Counted from the stretch's first letter, positions 24,950-34,337 are shown. The stretch: 64,000 nucleotides of DNA from Methylocaldum sp. 14B (GCF_002005105.1 NZ_MSCV01000007.1:62001-126000), one strand, 5' to 3'. Notes: generated from the sequence alone by a model not told the origin. Program-made: numbers and translations.

Positions 24950-24974
24950 GTAGGTCGGCAATCCTTTTGCCGAC
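24950..24974. repeat. REP-like palindrome
   Basis: GTAGGTCGGCAATCCTTTTG followed by CCGAC, inverted relative to the copy at 24840; the two flank the 66-bp unit. Confidence 0.65.
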
Positions 24975-25000
24975 GCTTCCGCCGGCGCTTCGTTGAACCT

Positions 25001-26674
25001 TTAGAACAAGCCCGTAATCCGGCCGTTGTCGTCCACGTCTATGGCCTCGGCCACCGGCATTTTGGGCAGTCCCGGCATGGTCATCATGCTGCCGCAGACG
25101 GCCACCACGAACTCGGCGCCGTGGGAAGGCCGCACTTCGCGGATGGAGAGCACGTGGCCGGACGGCGCTCCCTTGAGATTCGGATCGTTCGAAAACGAGT
25201 ACTGCGTCTTGGCGATGCACACCGGGAAATGGCTGTATTCCTCGCTCAAGCGCTCGAGCTGCTGACGGGCCTTGCTGTCCGCGGTGATATCCGCCGCCCC
25301 GTACAGCTGGGTGGCGATCGTCTTGATCTTGTCCCAAAGCGGCGCTTGCTCTTCATAAAGGAAACTGAAATTCGACTGACCGGCATCGACCATCCGGACG
25401 ACTTCCCGAGCCAGGTCTTCCGCGCCCTTTCCGCCCTCGGCCCAGTGCCGGCAGACGATGACCTTGGCCCCCATCTCCTCGACCTTGCGCTTGAGCAGCG
25501 CGATTTCGGCGTCGGTGTCCGAGGTGAAATGATTGATGGCGACGACGCAGGGCAAGCCGAACCGCTGCTGCACGTTGCCGAGGTGCCGCTCCAGATTCAC
25601 GAAACCGGCTTCCACAGCTTCCAGGTTCTCCTGTTGCAGTTCCTTGACCGGCACGCCGCCATGCGACTTGAGCGCCCGCACGGTCGCGACCAGCACCACG
25701 CCGTCAGGCTTGAGGCCGGCCTTGCGGCACTTGATGTCGATGAATTTCTCCGCCCCGAGATCGGCGCCGAAGCCTGCTTCGGTCACCACGTAATCGGCCA
25801 GCTTCAAGGCTGTCTTGGTCGCGACCACCGAGTTGCAGCCGTGGGCGATATTGGCGAAAGGACCGCCGTGGACGAATACCGGATTGTTTTCCAGAGTCTG
25901 GACCAGATTCGGCCGCAGAGCGTCCTTCAGCAGCGCGGCCATGGCGCCGTGCGCCTTGAGATCGCGGGCGAAAACCGGCTTATTGTCGAAACGGGTATAA
26001 CCCACCAGGATGTTTCCGAGGCGCTCTTTCAGTTCTTTCAAGGAGCTCGACAGGCACAGGATGGCCATCACTTCTGAGGCGGCGATGATGTCGAAGCCGT
26101 CTTCGCGCGCAAAGCCATTGGCCGTTCCGCCCAGGCCGATGACGATGTCGCGCAGTGCGCGGTCGTTCATGTCGATGACACGCTTCCAGGCGATCTGGCG
26201 CGGATCGAGGTTCAACCGGTTGTCGTGGTGGATGTGGTTGTCGATCATCGCCGACAGCAGGTTGTGGGCGACACCGATGGCGTGGAAGTCGCCGGTGAAA
26301 TGAAGATTGATGTCCTCCATGGGCACGACCTGAGCGTAGCCGCCTCCGGCCGCTCCTCCCTTGACGCCGAAACACGGCCCCAGAGCGGGCTCCCTGAGAC
26401 AGATCATGGTTTTCTTGCCCAGCCGGTTCAGCGCGTCACCCAAACCCACGGTCGTGGTGGTCTTGCCCTCCCCCGCCGGCGTCGGGCTGATGGCGGTGAC
26501 CAGAATCAGCTTGCCGTTGGGCCTGTTCTTGAGACCGTCGATATAGTCCAGGGATAGCTTGGCCTTGTAGTGGCCGTACGGGTCGAGATGTTCTGGCGCT
26601 ATACCCAGCCTGTCTTTGGCCAGATCGATGATCGGCAGCATCTTGGCTTTTTGAGCGATTTCGATGTCGGACAT
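25001..26674 (-). CDS. fhs: Formate--tetrahydrofolate ligase
   Basis: 557 residues, the usual length. The ATP-binding loop is [18 protein letters not shown], and other family blocks include [24 protein letters not shown] (seen as [14 protein letters not shown]) and [19 protein letters not shown]. It joins formate to tetrahydrofolate with ATP, giving 10-formyl-THF for purines and the serine or C1 pathways. In a methylotroph it would link formate to assimilation. It starts at ATG 26674 with AGGTG upstream and is divergent from the glycine-zipper gene across 312 bp. Confidence 0.97.
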   Translation of the reverse strand: MSDIEIAQKAKMLPIIDLAKDRLGIAPEHLDPYGHYKAKLSLDYIDGLKNRPNGKLILVTAISPTPAGEGKTTTTVGLGDALNRLGKKTMICLREPALGPCFGVKGGAAGGGYAQVVPMEDINLHFTGDFHAIGVAHNLLSAMIDNHIHHDNRLNLDPRQIAWKRVIDMNDRALRDIVIGLGGTANGFAREDGFDIIAASEVMAILCLSSSLKELKERLGNILVGYTRFDNKPVFARDLKAHGAMAALLKDALRPNLVQTLENNPVFVHGGPFANIAHGCNSVVATKTALKLADYVVTEAGFGADLGAEKFIDIKCRKAGLKPDGVVLVATVRALKSHGGVPVKELQQENLEAVEAGFVNLERHLGNVQQRFGLPCVVAINHFTSDTDAEIALLKRKVEEMGAKVIVCRHWAEGGKGAEDLAREVVRMVDAGQSNFSFLYEEQAPLWDKIKTIATQLYGAADITADSKARQQLERLSEEYSHFPVCIAKTQYSFSNDPNLKGAPSGHVLSIREVRPSHGAEFVVAVCGSMMTMPGLPKMPVAEAIDVDDNGRITGLF

Positions 26675-26986
26675 GAATGCACCTTTTTATCTATCTCGGT
26701 CGTGGATATGGAAGTCGGGATCAAAAGGGCAGCGAGCACAAGGCGTCAAACGCCGTAACCGAACCCTCGAAGTTGGCAGATATTAACAAGTTGCCGGAAG
26801 CAACGCAGCAAGCCGGCCGAGTTCTTGGCTACACTATCGGGTTGGGCTTTGTCGCGAGCCGGCGACGCGTTCGGCTTGCATGCTCTCCATACGTCAGCCG
26901 GAATGAGCATCCTTCAGGGATGGCTTGCGAATTGCTTTACGGCCGAGCGGATAACAACAATCACTTTTCGACAATAAGAGGCAACC
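26675..26986. other. 312-bp divergent promoter region
   Basis: It must carry promoters for fhs (leftward) and the glycine-zipper gene (rightward). I see the ribosome sites (AAAGGTG before fhs, AGAGGC before 26987) but no convincing promoter hexamers, riboswitch fold or repeat. Confidence 0.55.
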
Positions 26987-27646
26987 ATGTCGGCGACGAA
27001 AACGTCACCCGTATTCGATCGGTTCAACCCATTCGTTCTTCTCGGCGGAATCTTTTTGGCGCTTAGCCTGAGTTTTCCTCAGGACGCGTACAGCGATCCC
27101 CCCGACTGGGCGCCGGCCCACGGCTACCGGAGCAAACACAAGGACAGACATCGCGATGACTACGACGACCGTTACGAACACCGCGAAACCCGTCATTACC
27201 ATGACCACGATCACGACTACGGCGTAAGATCGGGCCGCTGCGACCGCACCATGGTCGGCAAGGTGCTGGGCGGCGTTGCGGGAGGTGCGCTAGGCGGCGT
27301 CATCGGCTCCAAGGTCGGAAACGGCGACACTGCTTCGACGGTCATTGGCGCCGTCGCCGGCACGGTGATCGGCGCGATCATCGGAGACCAGATCGCTCGC
27401 CGCATGGACGCGAGCGACATGTTCTGCACCGGACGGGCGCTCGATTTCGCCGACGACCGCCGCAGCGTCCATTGGATGAACCCGGACAACCAGGTGGACT
27501 ACCTGGTCACGCCCTTGCGGACCTTCAACGACAACGGAGAGCGCTGCCGCGAATTCTCCACCCGCATGACCTACGGCAAGCAGCGCGACTCGGTCAACAA
27601 TATCGCGTGCCGCCAGCCGGACGGGAGCTGGGTGATTCGGAATTGA
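26987..27646 (+). CDS. Glycine-zipper envelope protein with His/Asp-rich segment
   Basis: 219 residues. A long N-terminal hydrophobic segment ending near AYSDPPDW suggests a signal peptide. Residues 45-75 are rich in His, Asp and Arg (EHRETRHYHDHDHDYG). Residues 86-135 form a glycine-zipper 2TM domain (LGGVAGGALGGVIGSKVGNG and VIGAVAGTVIGAIIGDQIA). The C-terminus contains Cys residues near RALDFADD and CRQPDG. Family members are outer-membrane or periplasmic proteins of the SlyB/RcnB-like groups; the precise role is unknown. The His/Asp run could bind metal. Confidence 0.75.
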   Translation: MSATKTSPVFDRFNPFVLLGGIFLALSLSFPQDAYSDPPDWAPAHGYRSKHKDRHRDDYDDRYEHRETRHYHDHDHDYGVRSGRCDRTMVGKVLGGVAGGALGGVIGSKVGNGDTASTVIGAVAGTVIGAIIGDQIARRMDASDMFCTGRALDFADDRRSVHWMNPDNQVDYLVTPLRTFNDNGERCREFSTRMTYGKQRDSVNNIACRQPDGSWVIRN

Positions 27647-27718
27647 GCAGGGGCAAGGCCCGCAATGCCCGTACGGAATCGATCGGAAGGCATCCATCCT
27701 TCTTACGGGCTGGCCTTT

Positions 27719-27751
27719 CGGCGGGTTACGCTTCGCTAACCCGCCCTACGA
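27719..27751. repeat. GCGGGTTA repeat copy
   Basis: GGCGGGTTACGCTTCGCTAA followed by CCCGCCCTACGA: arms GGCGGGTTA and TAACCCGCC around CGCTTCGC, the GTAGGGTGGGTTA family in inverse orientation, just downstream of the glycine-zipper gene. Confidence 0.65.
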
Positions 27752-27870
27752 GTTCTTAACACTCATCAGCTCGCAGGTTGAACATCGCAAGCGAGAATCG
27801 GGCCGCGCAGTAAATTCTTTCACATCCGTCCGGTTCGTAGGGCGAAACAGCGCAACCTATTCCGCCTTAC

Positions 27871-27897
27871 GGGTACCGCCGGTACACGGCGGTACCC
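27871..27897. terminator. Strong hairpin downstream of the antiporter gene
   Basis: GGGTACCGCCG and CGGCGGTACCC form a perfect 11-bp stem around GTACA, 8 bp past the antiporter stop on the minus strand. No U-rich tail follows on either strand, so intrinsic termination is uncertain. Confidence 0.45.
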
Positions 27898-27905
27898 TAT
27901 CGCCT

Positions 27906-29918
27906 TCACGCCGCGTCAGACTCCGTCGGCTGCGGGGCCAGCAAACGCTCCACGACCTCCAACTGTTCCGGATTTCCGAGCAGGCCGATGCGGTCGCCCG
28001 GAAGGAATACGGTCTGGGTAGACGGGTTGACCATCAGCTCGTTCTTGCGCTTGATCGCCACCAGGGTGGCGCCGGTCCGGGTACGGAGGGCGGCCTCGCC
28101 CAGCATCTTCCCGGCCAGCGGACTTTCCTCGGGTACTTTTCGCCAGGCGATGTCGATCAATTCGGAAGCATCGAGCAGGTCCCTGAGTAAGGCGTGCTCG
28201 CCCTGCGACTTGACCAGGGCCTCGTAGTTTTCGCGGCGCACGGTATCCGCGTAGCGCCGCACGTCGTGCAGGGGAAAACCCAGTTGCAGCAGCGTGTGCC
28301 GCAGCACCTGCAGGCCGCCTTCCAACTCCGGATGGATCACCAGCTGTGCGCCCAATTCCGAGAGTCGCTTGACCCCGGCTCGGGTGGCGGCGCGGGCGAT
28401 GATCGGGAGATCCGGGGCAATGTCCCGGGCAGCCGCGACGGTCAATTCGGTGGCCGCTTCCTCGGGCAAAGTCACCACCAGCAGACGGGCCCGGTGCAGC
28501 GCCGCATGGGTCAGGATGTCGGAGTTGGCCGTATCGCCCAGGAGCGTGGGGACGCCTCGTTTGGCCAATTTTTCGATCCGGCTGATACGGAAATCGATGA
28601 CCAGATAGGGAATGCCCAGCTCCCCCATCACGTCGACGATATGCGAACCTACCCGTCCGTAGCCGACCACCACCACGTGGTCGGCGACCGACTCCTCCAC
28701 CGGCGTCTGCGTCGAGCCGTGGCGGTCCAGCCATCGCCATAACGGCTGGACCCCTCTTAAGCTCCGTTGCAGCGGATGAACGCTGTGCAGCATGAACGGG
28801 TTCACGACGATGGACAGAAGAGCGGCCGCCAATATCAGCGCGTGTTGGCCCTTATCCAGTATGCCGAGACTCAAGCCGGTCTGATCCAGGATGAAGGAGA
28901 ACTCGCCGATTTGGCAGGAGCCGGCCGCAACCACCAGCGCGGTGCTGGCCGGACGCGGGAACGGCAACACCCAAAGCCCCGAGACGATGAACTTTCCGAT
29001 GACCACCAGAGCGGTAAGAATCAGGACCGGTTCGAGGTGCTCCACCAGAAAGCCGGGATCGAGCATCATGCCGACGGACACGAAGAACAAGACGGAAAAG
29101 GCTTCGCGGAACGGCAGCAGATCGGATGCGATGCGGTGACTGAGCGGCGACTCGCTCACCACCGCTCCCGCGACAAAAGCGCCCAGCGCCAACGAAACGC
29201 CGAACAATCGCGATGCACCCAGGGCGATTCCCAAAGAAATGGCCAGGATCGCCAGAATGAATAGCTCGCGGGAGCGGGTATGGGCCACCCGCAGCAACAG
29301 CCAGGGAATGAAGCGTTTGCCCGCAAACAGCATGAACACGAGAAAGCCCAAAGCCGACAGCAGCGCGAGGCCGAGAGTGCGCCATTCCATGGGCTTGCCG
29401 GTGTCGGCCAGGTTGGGCAGGATCATGATCATGAGAACGGTGGCGATGTCTTCCATGACGCGCCAGCCGACCGCGACTTGCCCGTCCGGGGTGTTCAGCC
29501 AGCCGCGGTCCATGAAGCCGCGCAGCATGACGATGGTGCTGGCGATGGACAGCACCAGTCCCAGCACCAGTCCGGACTTGGGCGTCCAGCCCCAATATTG
29601 GCTCAGGCCATAACCCAGGGCCGCCATGGTCAGCATCTGTCCCAACGTTCCGACGATGGCGATATCTCGCACTTTCCACAGATCGGCAAAGGAAAAATGC
29701 AGCCCCACGCCGAACATCAGGAAAATGATGCCCAGCTCGGCCAACTGGTTGATGGTTTCGGCATCGGCCAGATAACCCGGCGTGAACGGGCCGATGACCA
29801 CGCCCGCGAGCAAATAACCGACAATGGACGGCAGGCCGATGCGTTGAACGATCAGCCCTCCTAGAAAGGCAACGCTCAGCGTAACGGCGATATTTTCGAG
29901 CAAACCCAGGTTATGCAT
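27906..29918 (-). CDS. CPA2-family cation:proton antiporter with RCK domains
   Basis: 670 residues. An Na+/H+ exchanger domain with about 12 helices spans residues 1-385, a TrkA-N Rossmann domain 415-530 (VVVGYGRVGSHIVDVMGEL) and a TrkA-C domain 575-655. The architecture matches KefB/YbaL-type systems that exchange K+ or Na+ for protons at the inner membrane, gated by nucleotide binding at the RCK domain. It is single-gene, followed by a strong hairpin. Ion specificity cannot be read. Confidence 0.9.
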   Translation of the reverse strand: MHNLGLLENIAVTLSVAFLGGLIVQRIGLPSIVGYLLAGVVIGPFTPGYLADAETINQLAELGIIFLMFGVGLHFSFADLWKVRDIAIVGTLGQMLTMAALGYGLSQYWGWTPKSGLVLGLVLSIASTIVMLRGFMDRGWLNTPDGQVAVGWRVMEDIATVLMIMILPNLADTGKPMEWRTLGLALLSALGFLVFMLFAGKRFIPWLLLRVAHTRSRELFILAILAISLGIALGASRLFGVSLALGAFVAGAVVSESPLSHRIASDLLPFREAFSVLFFVSVGMMLDPGFLVEHLEPVLILTALVVIGKFIVSGLWVLPFPRPASTALVVAAGSCQIGEFSFILDQTGLSLGILDKGQHALILAAALLSIVVNPFMLHSVHPLQRSLRGVQPLWRWLDRHGSTQTPVEESVADHVVVVGYGRVGSHIVDVMGELGIPYLVIDFRISRIEKLAKRGVPTLLGDTANSDILTHAALHRARLLVVTLPEEAATELTVAAARDIAPDLPIIARAATRAGVKRLSELGAQLVIHPELEGGLQVLRHTLLQLGFPLHDVRRYADTVRRENYEALVKSQGEHALLRDLLDASELIDIAWRKVPEESPLAGKMLGEAALRTRTGATLVAIKRKNELMVNPSTQTVFLPGDRIGLLGNPEQLEVVERLLAPQPTESDAA

Positions 29919-30199
29919 GAGATATGTGGAGTATGGTGCAGGCAGGTAGCCAAGAAGTTTATCAGGGTGCGTCGATCAGCGCCGATTTCCCGCGCCTTGA
30001 ATCGCCGACACTCATAAAGAGCTCAGGCACGATCGACACCGGTGGACAGCAAACTGTACGGCAACGGCTTGCAACGCTGCTCAAAAGGGCTCCCCATGCC
30101 TTCAGGCGTTCTTGAGTCAGGCTCGATTTGGAAACAACCGCACCGCCGCGGTTGAACCGACTTCCGGATGATGCGGCGGCCCTATCGGTCGGTCATGCG

Positions 30200-31102
30200 T
30201 TATGCGGCGGGCGAGCCGGTAGCCGTGGAACCCTCGTGCACGATCAGCACGTCGCACTTCGAATCGGAAAGGATGCGACGCGTCACGCTGCCCAGGAGCA
30301 TTTCCTCGACGACGTTTTTGCCGTGTTTGCCCATGACGATCAGGTCCGCCCCGAACGATTCCTCCTTGGCGAGAATCAGGCGAGCGGCATCCTCGAGCTC
30401 CACGAATCGGAAGAGCCGACGCGAACCCTCGGCCACCTCATCGATCAGGCTGCTGATGCGGCTCATTGCCTCCTGCTGAGCCTGACCGCGGAATCTCTCT
30501 ATCTCGTCGTCCAGCACGCCGCCCTGCCGAAGCATCCCCTCGAAAGGAACGGCGGAAGCATGGACAACCATGATGTCGGCATTTGGAGCGACCCGCATCG
30601 CCATCTTCAGCGCGGCGATGGAGTGGGGGGAGAAATCCACCGGAACCAGTGCACGCCGATAGCTTGCCTCCGGCGGGCGCTTGACGACGAGAACCGGCCG
30701 CGTGCACATACGCAACAAACGGTCCGCGGTCGTACCCAGAAACAGTTCGCGCCAACGGTCAGAGCCGTGCGCTCCCAATACCAGCAAATCCGCCTGTTCG
30801 GCGGCCGACAGAATCTCGTCCAGCACCGCTCCGATGGCGATTCGGGAAACCGCGGCCATCCGGGTATCCTCCGCGATCCGCGATCCCAGGGCATCCAGCA
30901 TGCGTTGCGCGTCATCGATCAGCTTCGTCTCGGCGTCGCCGTGCGAGGGAATCAATTCGCGCACGGCCTTCAGGGACGTTTCACTCAAGACATGCAGCAG
31001 CTCCAATCGCCCCTGTTGTTCCGCGGCCAGGAAAGCCGCCCGATAGGCGGCGTTAGTGGCATCATCCGAGAAATCGGTTGCTGCCAATATAGTTCTGAAC
31101 AT
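30200..31102 (-). CDS. Tandem-domain universal stress protein
   Basis: 300 residues from ATG 31102, which begins the fold exactly (MFRTILAATDFSDDA) and has GGAG upstream; the open frame extends 63 codons further but without homology. Two UspA domains: residues 1-150 and 155-300, each with the ATP-binding G-2x-G-9x-G(S/T) motif (GAHGSDRWRELFLGTT and GKHGKNVVEEMLLGSV). Such cytoplasmic proteins bind ATP and help in stress survival. Monocistronic in appearance. Confidence 0.9.
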   Translation of the reverse strand: MFRTILAATDFSDDATNAAYRAAFLAAEQQGRLELLHVLSETSLKAVRELIPSHGDAETKLIDDAQRMLDALGSRIAEDTRMAAVSRIAIGAVLDEILSAAEQADLLVLGAHGSDRWRELFLGTTADRLLRMCTRPVLVVKRPPEASYRRALVPVDFSPHSIAALKMAMRVAPNADIMVVHASAVPFEGMLRQGGVLDDEIERFRGQAQQEAMSRISSLIDEVAEGSRRLFRFVELEDAARLILAKEESFGADLIVMGKHGKNVVEEMLLGSVTRRILSDSKCDVLIVHEGSTATGSPAA

Positions 31103-31406
31103 ATCCACGCAGCTCTCCTCTTTGGGTATGCATGGGGATTCCATTCCCGTTTTGGCGGCAGGCTGAGGTGCCTGCTTCTGAATCTGCAGCGCCCCCGGTC
31201 CACGCCGGCCCTCCGAATGGAGCCGTTCGGTCGCCTGCCTGGCGCCGTTGCCGAGAAAAACCGTAGAACGAACCCATACGTCCAGTGTCATCGGCCGCGA
31301 GGGAAAAGTTAGGATAAAAACATGCCGAGCTTACACGCACCTTACGGAGCCATTGGCTCACAGCTTGTTTTCCCCGTGGAATGGCGCGGTGTTGTGAAAC
31401 CAACGA
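31103..31406. other. 304-bp gap between dsrC and the stress-protein gene
   Basis: Both neighbours run leftward. The gap lies downstream of dsrC and should hold the stress-protein promoter; no gene, repeat or clear terminator was recognised. Confidence 0.5.
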
Positions 31407-31736
31407 CTAGATACACCCCGGCGGCTTGGGCAGTCCCGCGATCAAACAGGCGTACTTCAACGGGCTTTCCGGAAACAGCCGGTGCAGGTAGCGGGAAGTG
31501 CCTTTTTCTTCCCCGAATTCCTTCTGTACCGCCTTGACGAACATGCGTGTGTTCGGAAGATGGTGAAATCTGAGATAGTAGCTGCGGATGAAGCGCACGA
31601 TCTCCCAATGCGCTTCGGTCAATGCTATGGGTATGCTCGCCGCCAGAGCGGCGGCGACATGCTCGTCCCAGGCGTTCGCATCGGTCAGAAATCCGCTTTC
31701 GGTCGTTTCCAGAATCTTGCCGTTCACTTCGATCAT
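31407..31736 (-). CDS. dsrC: DsrC/TusE sulfur-carrier protein with both conserved cysteines
   Basis: 109 residues, the usual size. Conserved blocks are HWEIVRFIRSYY, FGEEKGTSRYLHRLFP and the C-terminal arm ACLIAGLPKPPGCI. The arm holds Cys97 and the penultimate Cys108, 11 residues apart, the spacing of DsrC CysB and CysA; E. coli TusE has only the second. The protein accepts sulfur from the TusBCD complex, for tRNA 2-thiouridine synthesis or for sulfur metabolism. It is the last gene of the tusDCB-dsrC operon. Confidence 0.92.
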   Translation of the reverse strand: MIEVNGKILETTESGFLTDANAWDEHVAAALAASIPIALTEAHWEIVRFIRSYYLRFHHLPNTRMFVKAVQKEFGEEKGTSRYLHRLFPESPLKYACLIAGLPKPPGCI

Positions 31737-31739
31737 GGC

Positions 31740-32048
31740 TCAAAACCACGACTGGACAAGCCGGCTTTCGACGGTCAAATCGACGAATCCGCCGTAGTCG
31801 ACGATTCGAATCGTCTCGGCGACCTCGGAAGTTTCCACGCCGCGCGCGTCGAGATCCGGCCCCAAGGCATAAAACCTGACGCGTCCCATAGCCGACTTCA
31901 GGACGGCTTCGGAATCCCCGCCCTTCACCGCGGCGTAAACCCCGTTTTCGATCAGCAGAATCGCATCGCTCTCGCCCGCCCGGACGAGACAATCTTCCAG
32001 GGCGCGGCTTTCCTGGGGCGAGCGGTTGACTAGATGCAGAACTGCCAT
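31740..32048 (-). CDS. tusB: Sulfur relay protein TusB/DsrH
   Basis: 102 residues from the ATG at 32048, which overlaps the tusC stop (TGATG); a GTG two codons earlier is the alternative. With this start the conserved DsrH cysteine falls at residue 20 (ALEDCLVRAG). It forms the hexameric TusBCD/DsrEFH sulfur-transfer complex in the cytoplasm. Three base pairs separate it from dsrC. Confidence 0.88.
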   Translation of the reverse strand: MAVLHLVNRSPQESRALEDCLVRAGESDAILLIENGVYAAVKGGDSEAVLKSAMGRVRFYALGPDLDARGVETSEVAETIRIVDYGGFVDLTVESRLVQSWF

Positions 32049-32422
32049 CAGCACGAGATCACAAGGTCATGTTCCGCCGTCAATCCGGCGATGTCCGCTC
32101 TTTCCACAACGCGCACGGGGATAACGAGATCCTCGGTCGTCAAATGCCTTCCCCGCAAAGACTCCCGCTCGACAAAAACATCCTCCACATCGTACAAAGC
32201 CAAAGCTTCGAACAAGGGAGCGACGGGTTTCAGCCCGTTCGGTTCGAACCTCTGACCCCGTTTGAGCAGAAACACGCCATCGTCCAGCATCAGGAGCCGT
32301 ACGGCCTGATCGAAGGCGGCGGCGGTCATGGCCATGTCCAGCGATTCCCGGACTCTTGCGCCGTTCCGAGGGGCACTGCGCATCACAAACAAGAATTTTT
32401 TTTGCACCGATTCAACCACCAA
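32048..32422 (-). CDS. tusC: Sulfur relay protein TusC/DsrF
   Basis: 124 residues with the DsrE-fold start KFLFVMRSAPRNGARVRE and the strand LLMLDDGVFLL. Structural subunit of the TusBCD complex. Its start overlaps the tusD stop by 11 bp, so the operon is tightly coupled. Confidence 0.9.
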   Translation of the reverse strand: MVVESVQKKFLFVMRSAPRNGARVRESLDMAMTAAAFDQAVRLLMLDDGVFLLKRGQRFEPNGLKPVAPLFEALALYDVEDVFVERESLRGRHLTTEDLVIPVRVVERADIAGLTAEHDLVISC

Positions 32423-32765
32423 AGACCAATACCCGATCTGCCTTCAGACAGGCGTCCATCCATTGTCCCAAGCCGCCGATCCGAAAACCGTCCGCCCCGG
32501 TTGTCGGCATGCCGCGCCGCTGCGCGGCCGAAACGCACAGCACCAGGTCGATCCCGTGCTTATCGGCGAGATCGGGCCAGGGCGGAACCGAATCTTTGTC
32601 CTCCGCCGATAAACCGGATCGCAGCGCGTTATAAACCCCGTCATGGTAAAAGAACACGCACACGATTTCGTGATCTTTATCCAACGCGGCTTTGATAAAC
32701 TGATAGGCAGTGCGCGCCGATTGAGCGGAACAAGGCCCGGCATTGACCTGAATGGCGTATTTCAT
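32412..32765 (-). CDS. tusD: Sulfur relay protein TusD/DsrE
   Basis: 117 residues. The DsrE fold is clear (YAIQVNAGPCSAQSARTAYQ, quoted to 20 residues; VFFYHDGV) and the catalytic cysteine is Cys77 in DLVLCVSAAQRRG. It takes persulfide sulfur from TusA or a sulfurtransferase and passes it to DsrC/TusE. First gene of the operon, divergent from bepA across 91 bp. Confidence 0.92.
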   Translation of the reverse strand: MKYAIQVNAGPCSAQSARTAYQFIKAALDKDHEIVCVFFYHDGVYNALRSGLSAEDKDSVPPWPDLADKHGIDLVLCVSAAQRRGMPTTGADGFRIGGLGQWMDACLKADRVLVFGG

Positions 32766-32856
32766 CGCGGCGACACCCTTTCGAAAAAACGGTTCATCGA
32801 GTAACCGTACACCGTGGACTCATTCACACCCGCGCCGCACACGGCGCTGAAACATC

Positions 32857-34311
32857 ATGAAATTCGACAAACTGCTTGCATCGCTGTTGATTCTCAGCTA
32901 CGGCTCATTGGCGCTGCAACCCGCCCATGCGCAACTCAACCTGGAGTTGCCCGAAATCGGCGACCCGACCGGAACCCTCATGACGCCGCAGCAGGAGAAG
33001 GAACTCGGCGCAGCGTTCTACCGCAAGTTGCACGCCCAGCTCGAAGTCAGCCAAGATCCGGAAGTCAACGATTACATCCAGTCCATAGGGCAGAAACTGG
33101 CCGGGTCCAGCGACAACCCCGCGCAAGCGTTTCATTTCTTCGTGGTCAGCGATCCCACGGTCAACGCATTCGCGGGGCCGGGCGGATACATCGGCGTCAA
33201 CTCCGGACTGATCCTGACCTCGGAAGCCGAGAGCGAACTCGCTTCGGTACTGGCCCACGAAATCGCGCACGTCACGCAGCGGCATCTTTATCAAACGTTC
33301 CAGGCCGCCGGCCGCCTGGCGCTGCCCACCGCCGCGGCCATGCTGGCCGCCGTTCTGCTGGGCGCGAAATCCGCGCAACTGGGCCAAGCCGCCTTGATGG
33401 CCGCGCAAGCCGCCAATATCCAGTATCAAATCAATTTTACCCGCGACAACGAGGCCGAAGCCGATCGCGTCGGCATGCAGATTTTATCGAAGTCGGACTT
33501 CGACCCGCGCGCCATGCCGACGTTCTTCGAAAGAATGCAGCAATCCACCCGCTTCGTCGGCCGAGAATTGCCGGAGTTCCTGCTGACCCACCCGGTGACC
33601 GTGTCCCGTATCTCGGATACGCGGGGACGCGCGGAACAGTTTCCGTATCGGCAATATCCGGATTCTTTCGCCTATCAGCTCGTCCGCGCCAAGCTGCGGG
33701 TGCAGACCGCCGCCCGCCCGCAGGACGCGCTGAATTATTTCAAGGCGGTCAGCGGCCAGGGCACCAAGCTGCAACAGGATGTTTCCGCCTACGGTTTAGC
33801 CTTGGCACTGATCGCCAACGCGCGTGCGGGGGAAGCCAAACCGATCCTGCAGCGGCTGATGGAGATTTATCCCGATCAGTCCCATTTCGCCAATGCGCTG
33901 GCCAGCGCCGAGCGGGAGACCAAGAATTACCCGCGCGCGATCCAGCTTTACGAATCGGCCCTGCAACGCTTTCCGGAAAACCGGGCGCTGACGCTCAACT
34001 ATGTCCGCACGCTGCTCACCACCGGCAAAGCGGAACAGGCGCGCAAGCTGCTGCAGAACTACGCCCGCCGCCATCCGCCTACTCCGGAAGTCTACAACCT
34101 GCTGGCGCAAGCCTATAGCCAGCTCGGGAACGATGCCGAATCGCACCGCTATGTCGCCGAATCCTATTACGCCTCGGGCCAGAACCGCGCCGCCATACTG
34201 CAACTTCGGCTGGCCAGAAAAACGGCCGGCGACAATTTTTATCTGAACTCCGTCATCGACGAGCGCTTGAAGCAGCTGCTCGCCGAAGAGGAAGAGCGCA
34301 GAAAGCAGTGA
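32857..34311 (+). CDS. bepA: Periplasmic M48 metalloprotease/chaperone BepA
   Basis: 484 residues. A signal peptide ends near QPAHA (residue 25). The zinc site is HEIAH at 134-138 with the third ligand Glu201 in NEAEADRVG. TPR repeats fill residues 270-470 (YPRAIQLYESALQRFPENRA). BepA degrades or matures stalled outer-membrane proteins such as LptD at the BAM complex. Length and layout match the E. coli protein (487 residues). Confidence 0.93.
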   Translation: MKFDKLLASLLILSYGSLALQPAHAQLNLELPEIGDPTGTLMTPQQEKELGAAFYRKLHAQLEVSQDPEVNDYIQSIGQKLAGSSDNPAQAFHFFVVSDPTVNAFAGPGGYIGVNSGLILTSEAESELASVLAHEIAHVTQRHLYQTFQAAGRLALPTAAAMLAAVLLGAKSAQLGQAALMAAQAANIQYQINFTRDNEAEADRVGMQILSKSDFDPRAMPTFFERMQQSTRFVGRELPEFLLTHPVTVSRISDTRGRAEQFPYRQYPDSFAYQLVRAKLRVQTAARPQDALNYFKAVSGQGTKLQQDVSAYGLALALIANARAGEAKPILQRLMEIYPDQSHFANALASAERETKNYPRAIQLYESALQRFPENRALTLNYVRTLLTTGKAEQARKLLQNYARRHPPTPEVYNLLAQAYSQLGNDAESHRYVAESYYASGQNRAAILQLRLARKTAGDNFYLNSVIDERLKQLLAEEEERRKQ

Positions 34312-34337
34312 GGCATAGAAACCGCGGCGGCCGGAGT

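Larger units (their letters stand above)
24594..25000. other. 407-bp intergenic gap with repeats
   Basis: Between fhs and the epimerase gene, both leftward. Bases 24840-24974 hold two REP-like copies flanking an inverted-repeat-bounded unit; the rest (24594-24839) should include the epimerase promoter, but no clear hexamers or genes are seen. Confidence 0.6.

Noticed and set aside
26675-26986. A riboswitch controlling fhs (for example a tetrahydrofolate type)
   Set aside because: No matching conserved core or stable leader stem was recognised in the gap.
31103-31291. A 63-residue N-terminal extension of the universal stress protein
   Set aside because: The UspA fold begins exactly at the ATG at 31102, and the extension has no homology.
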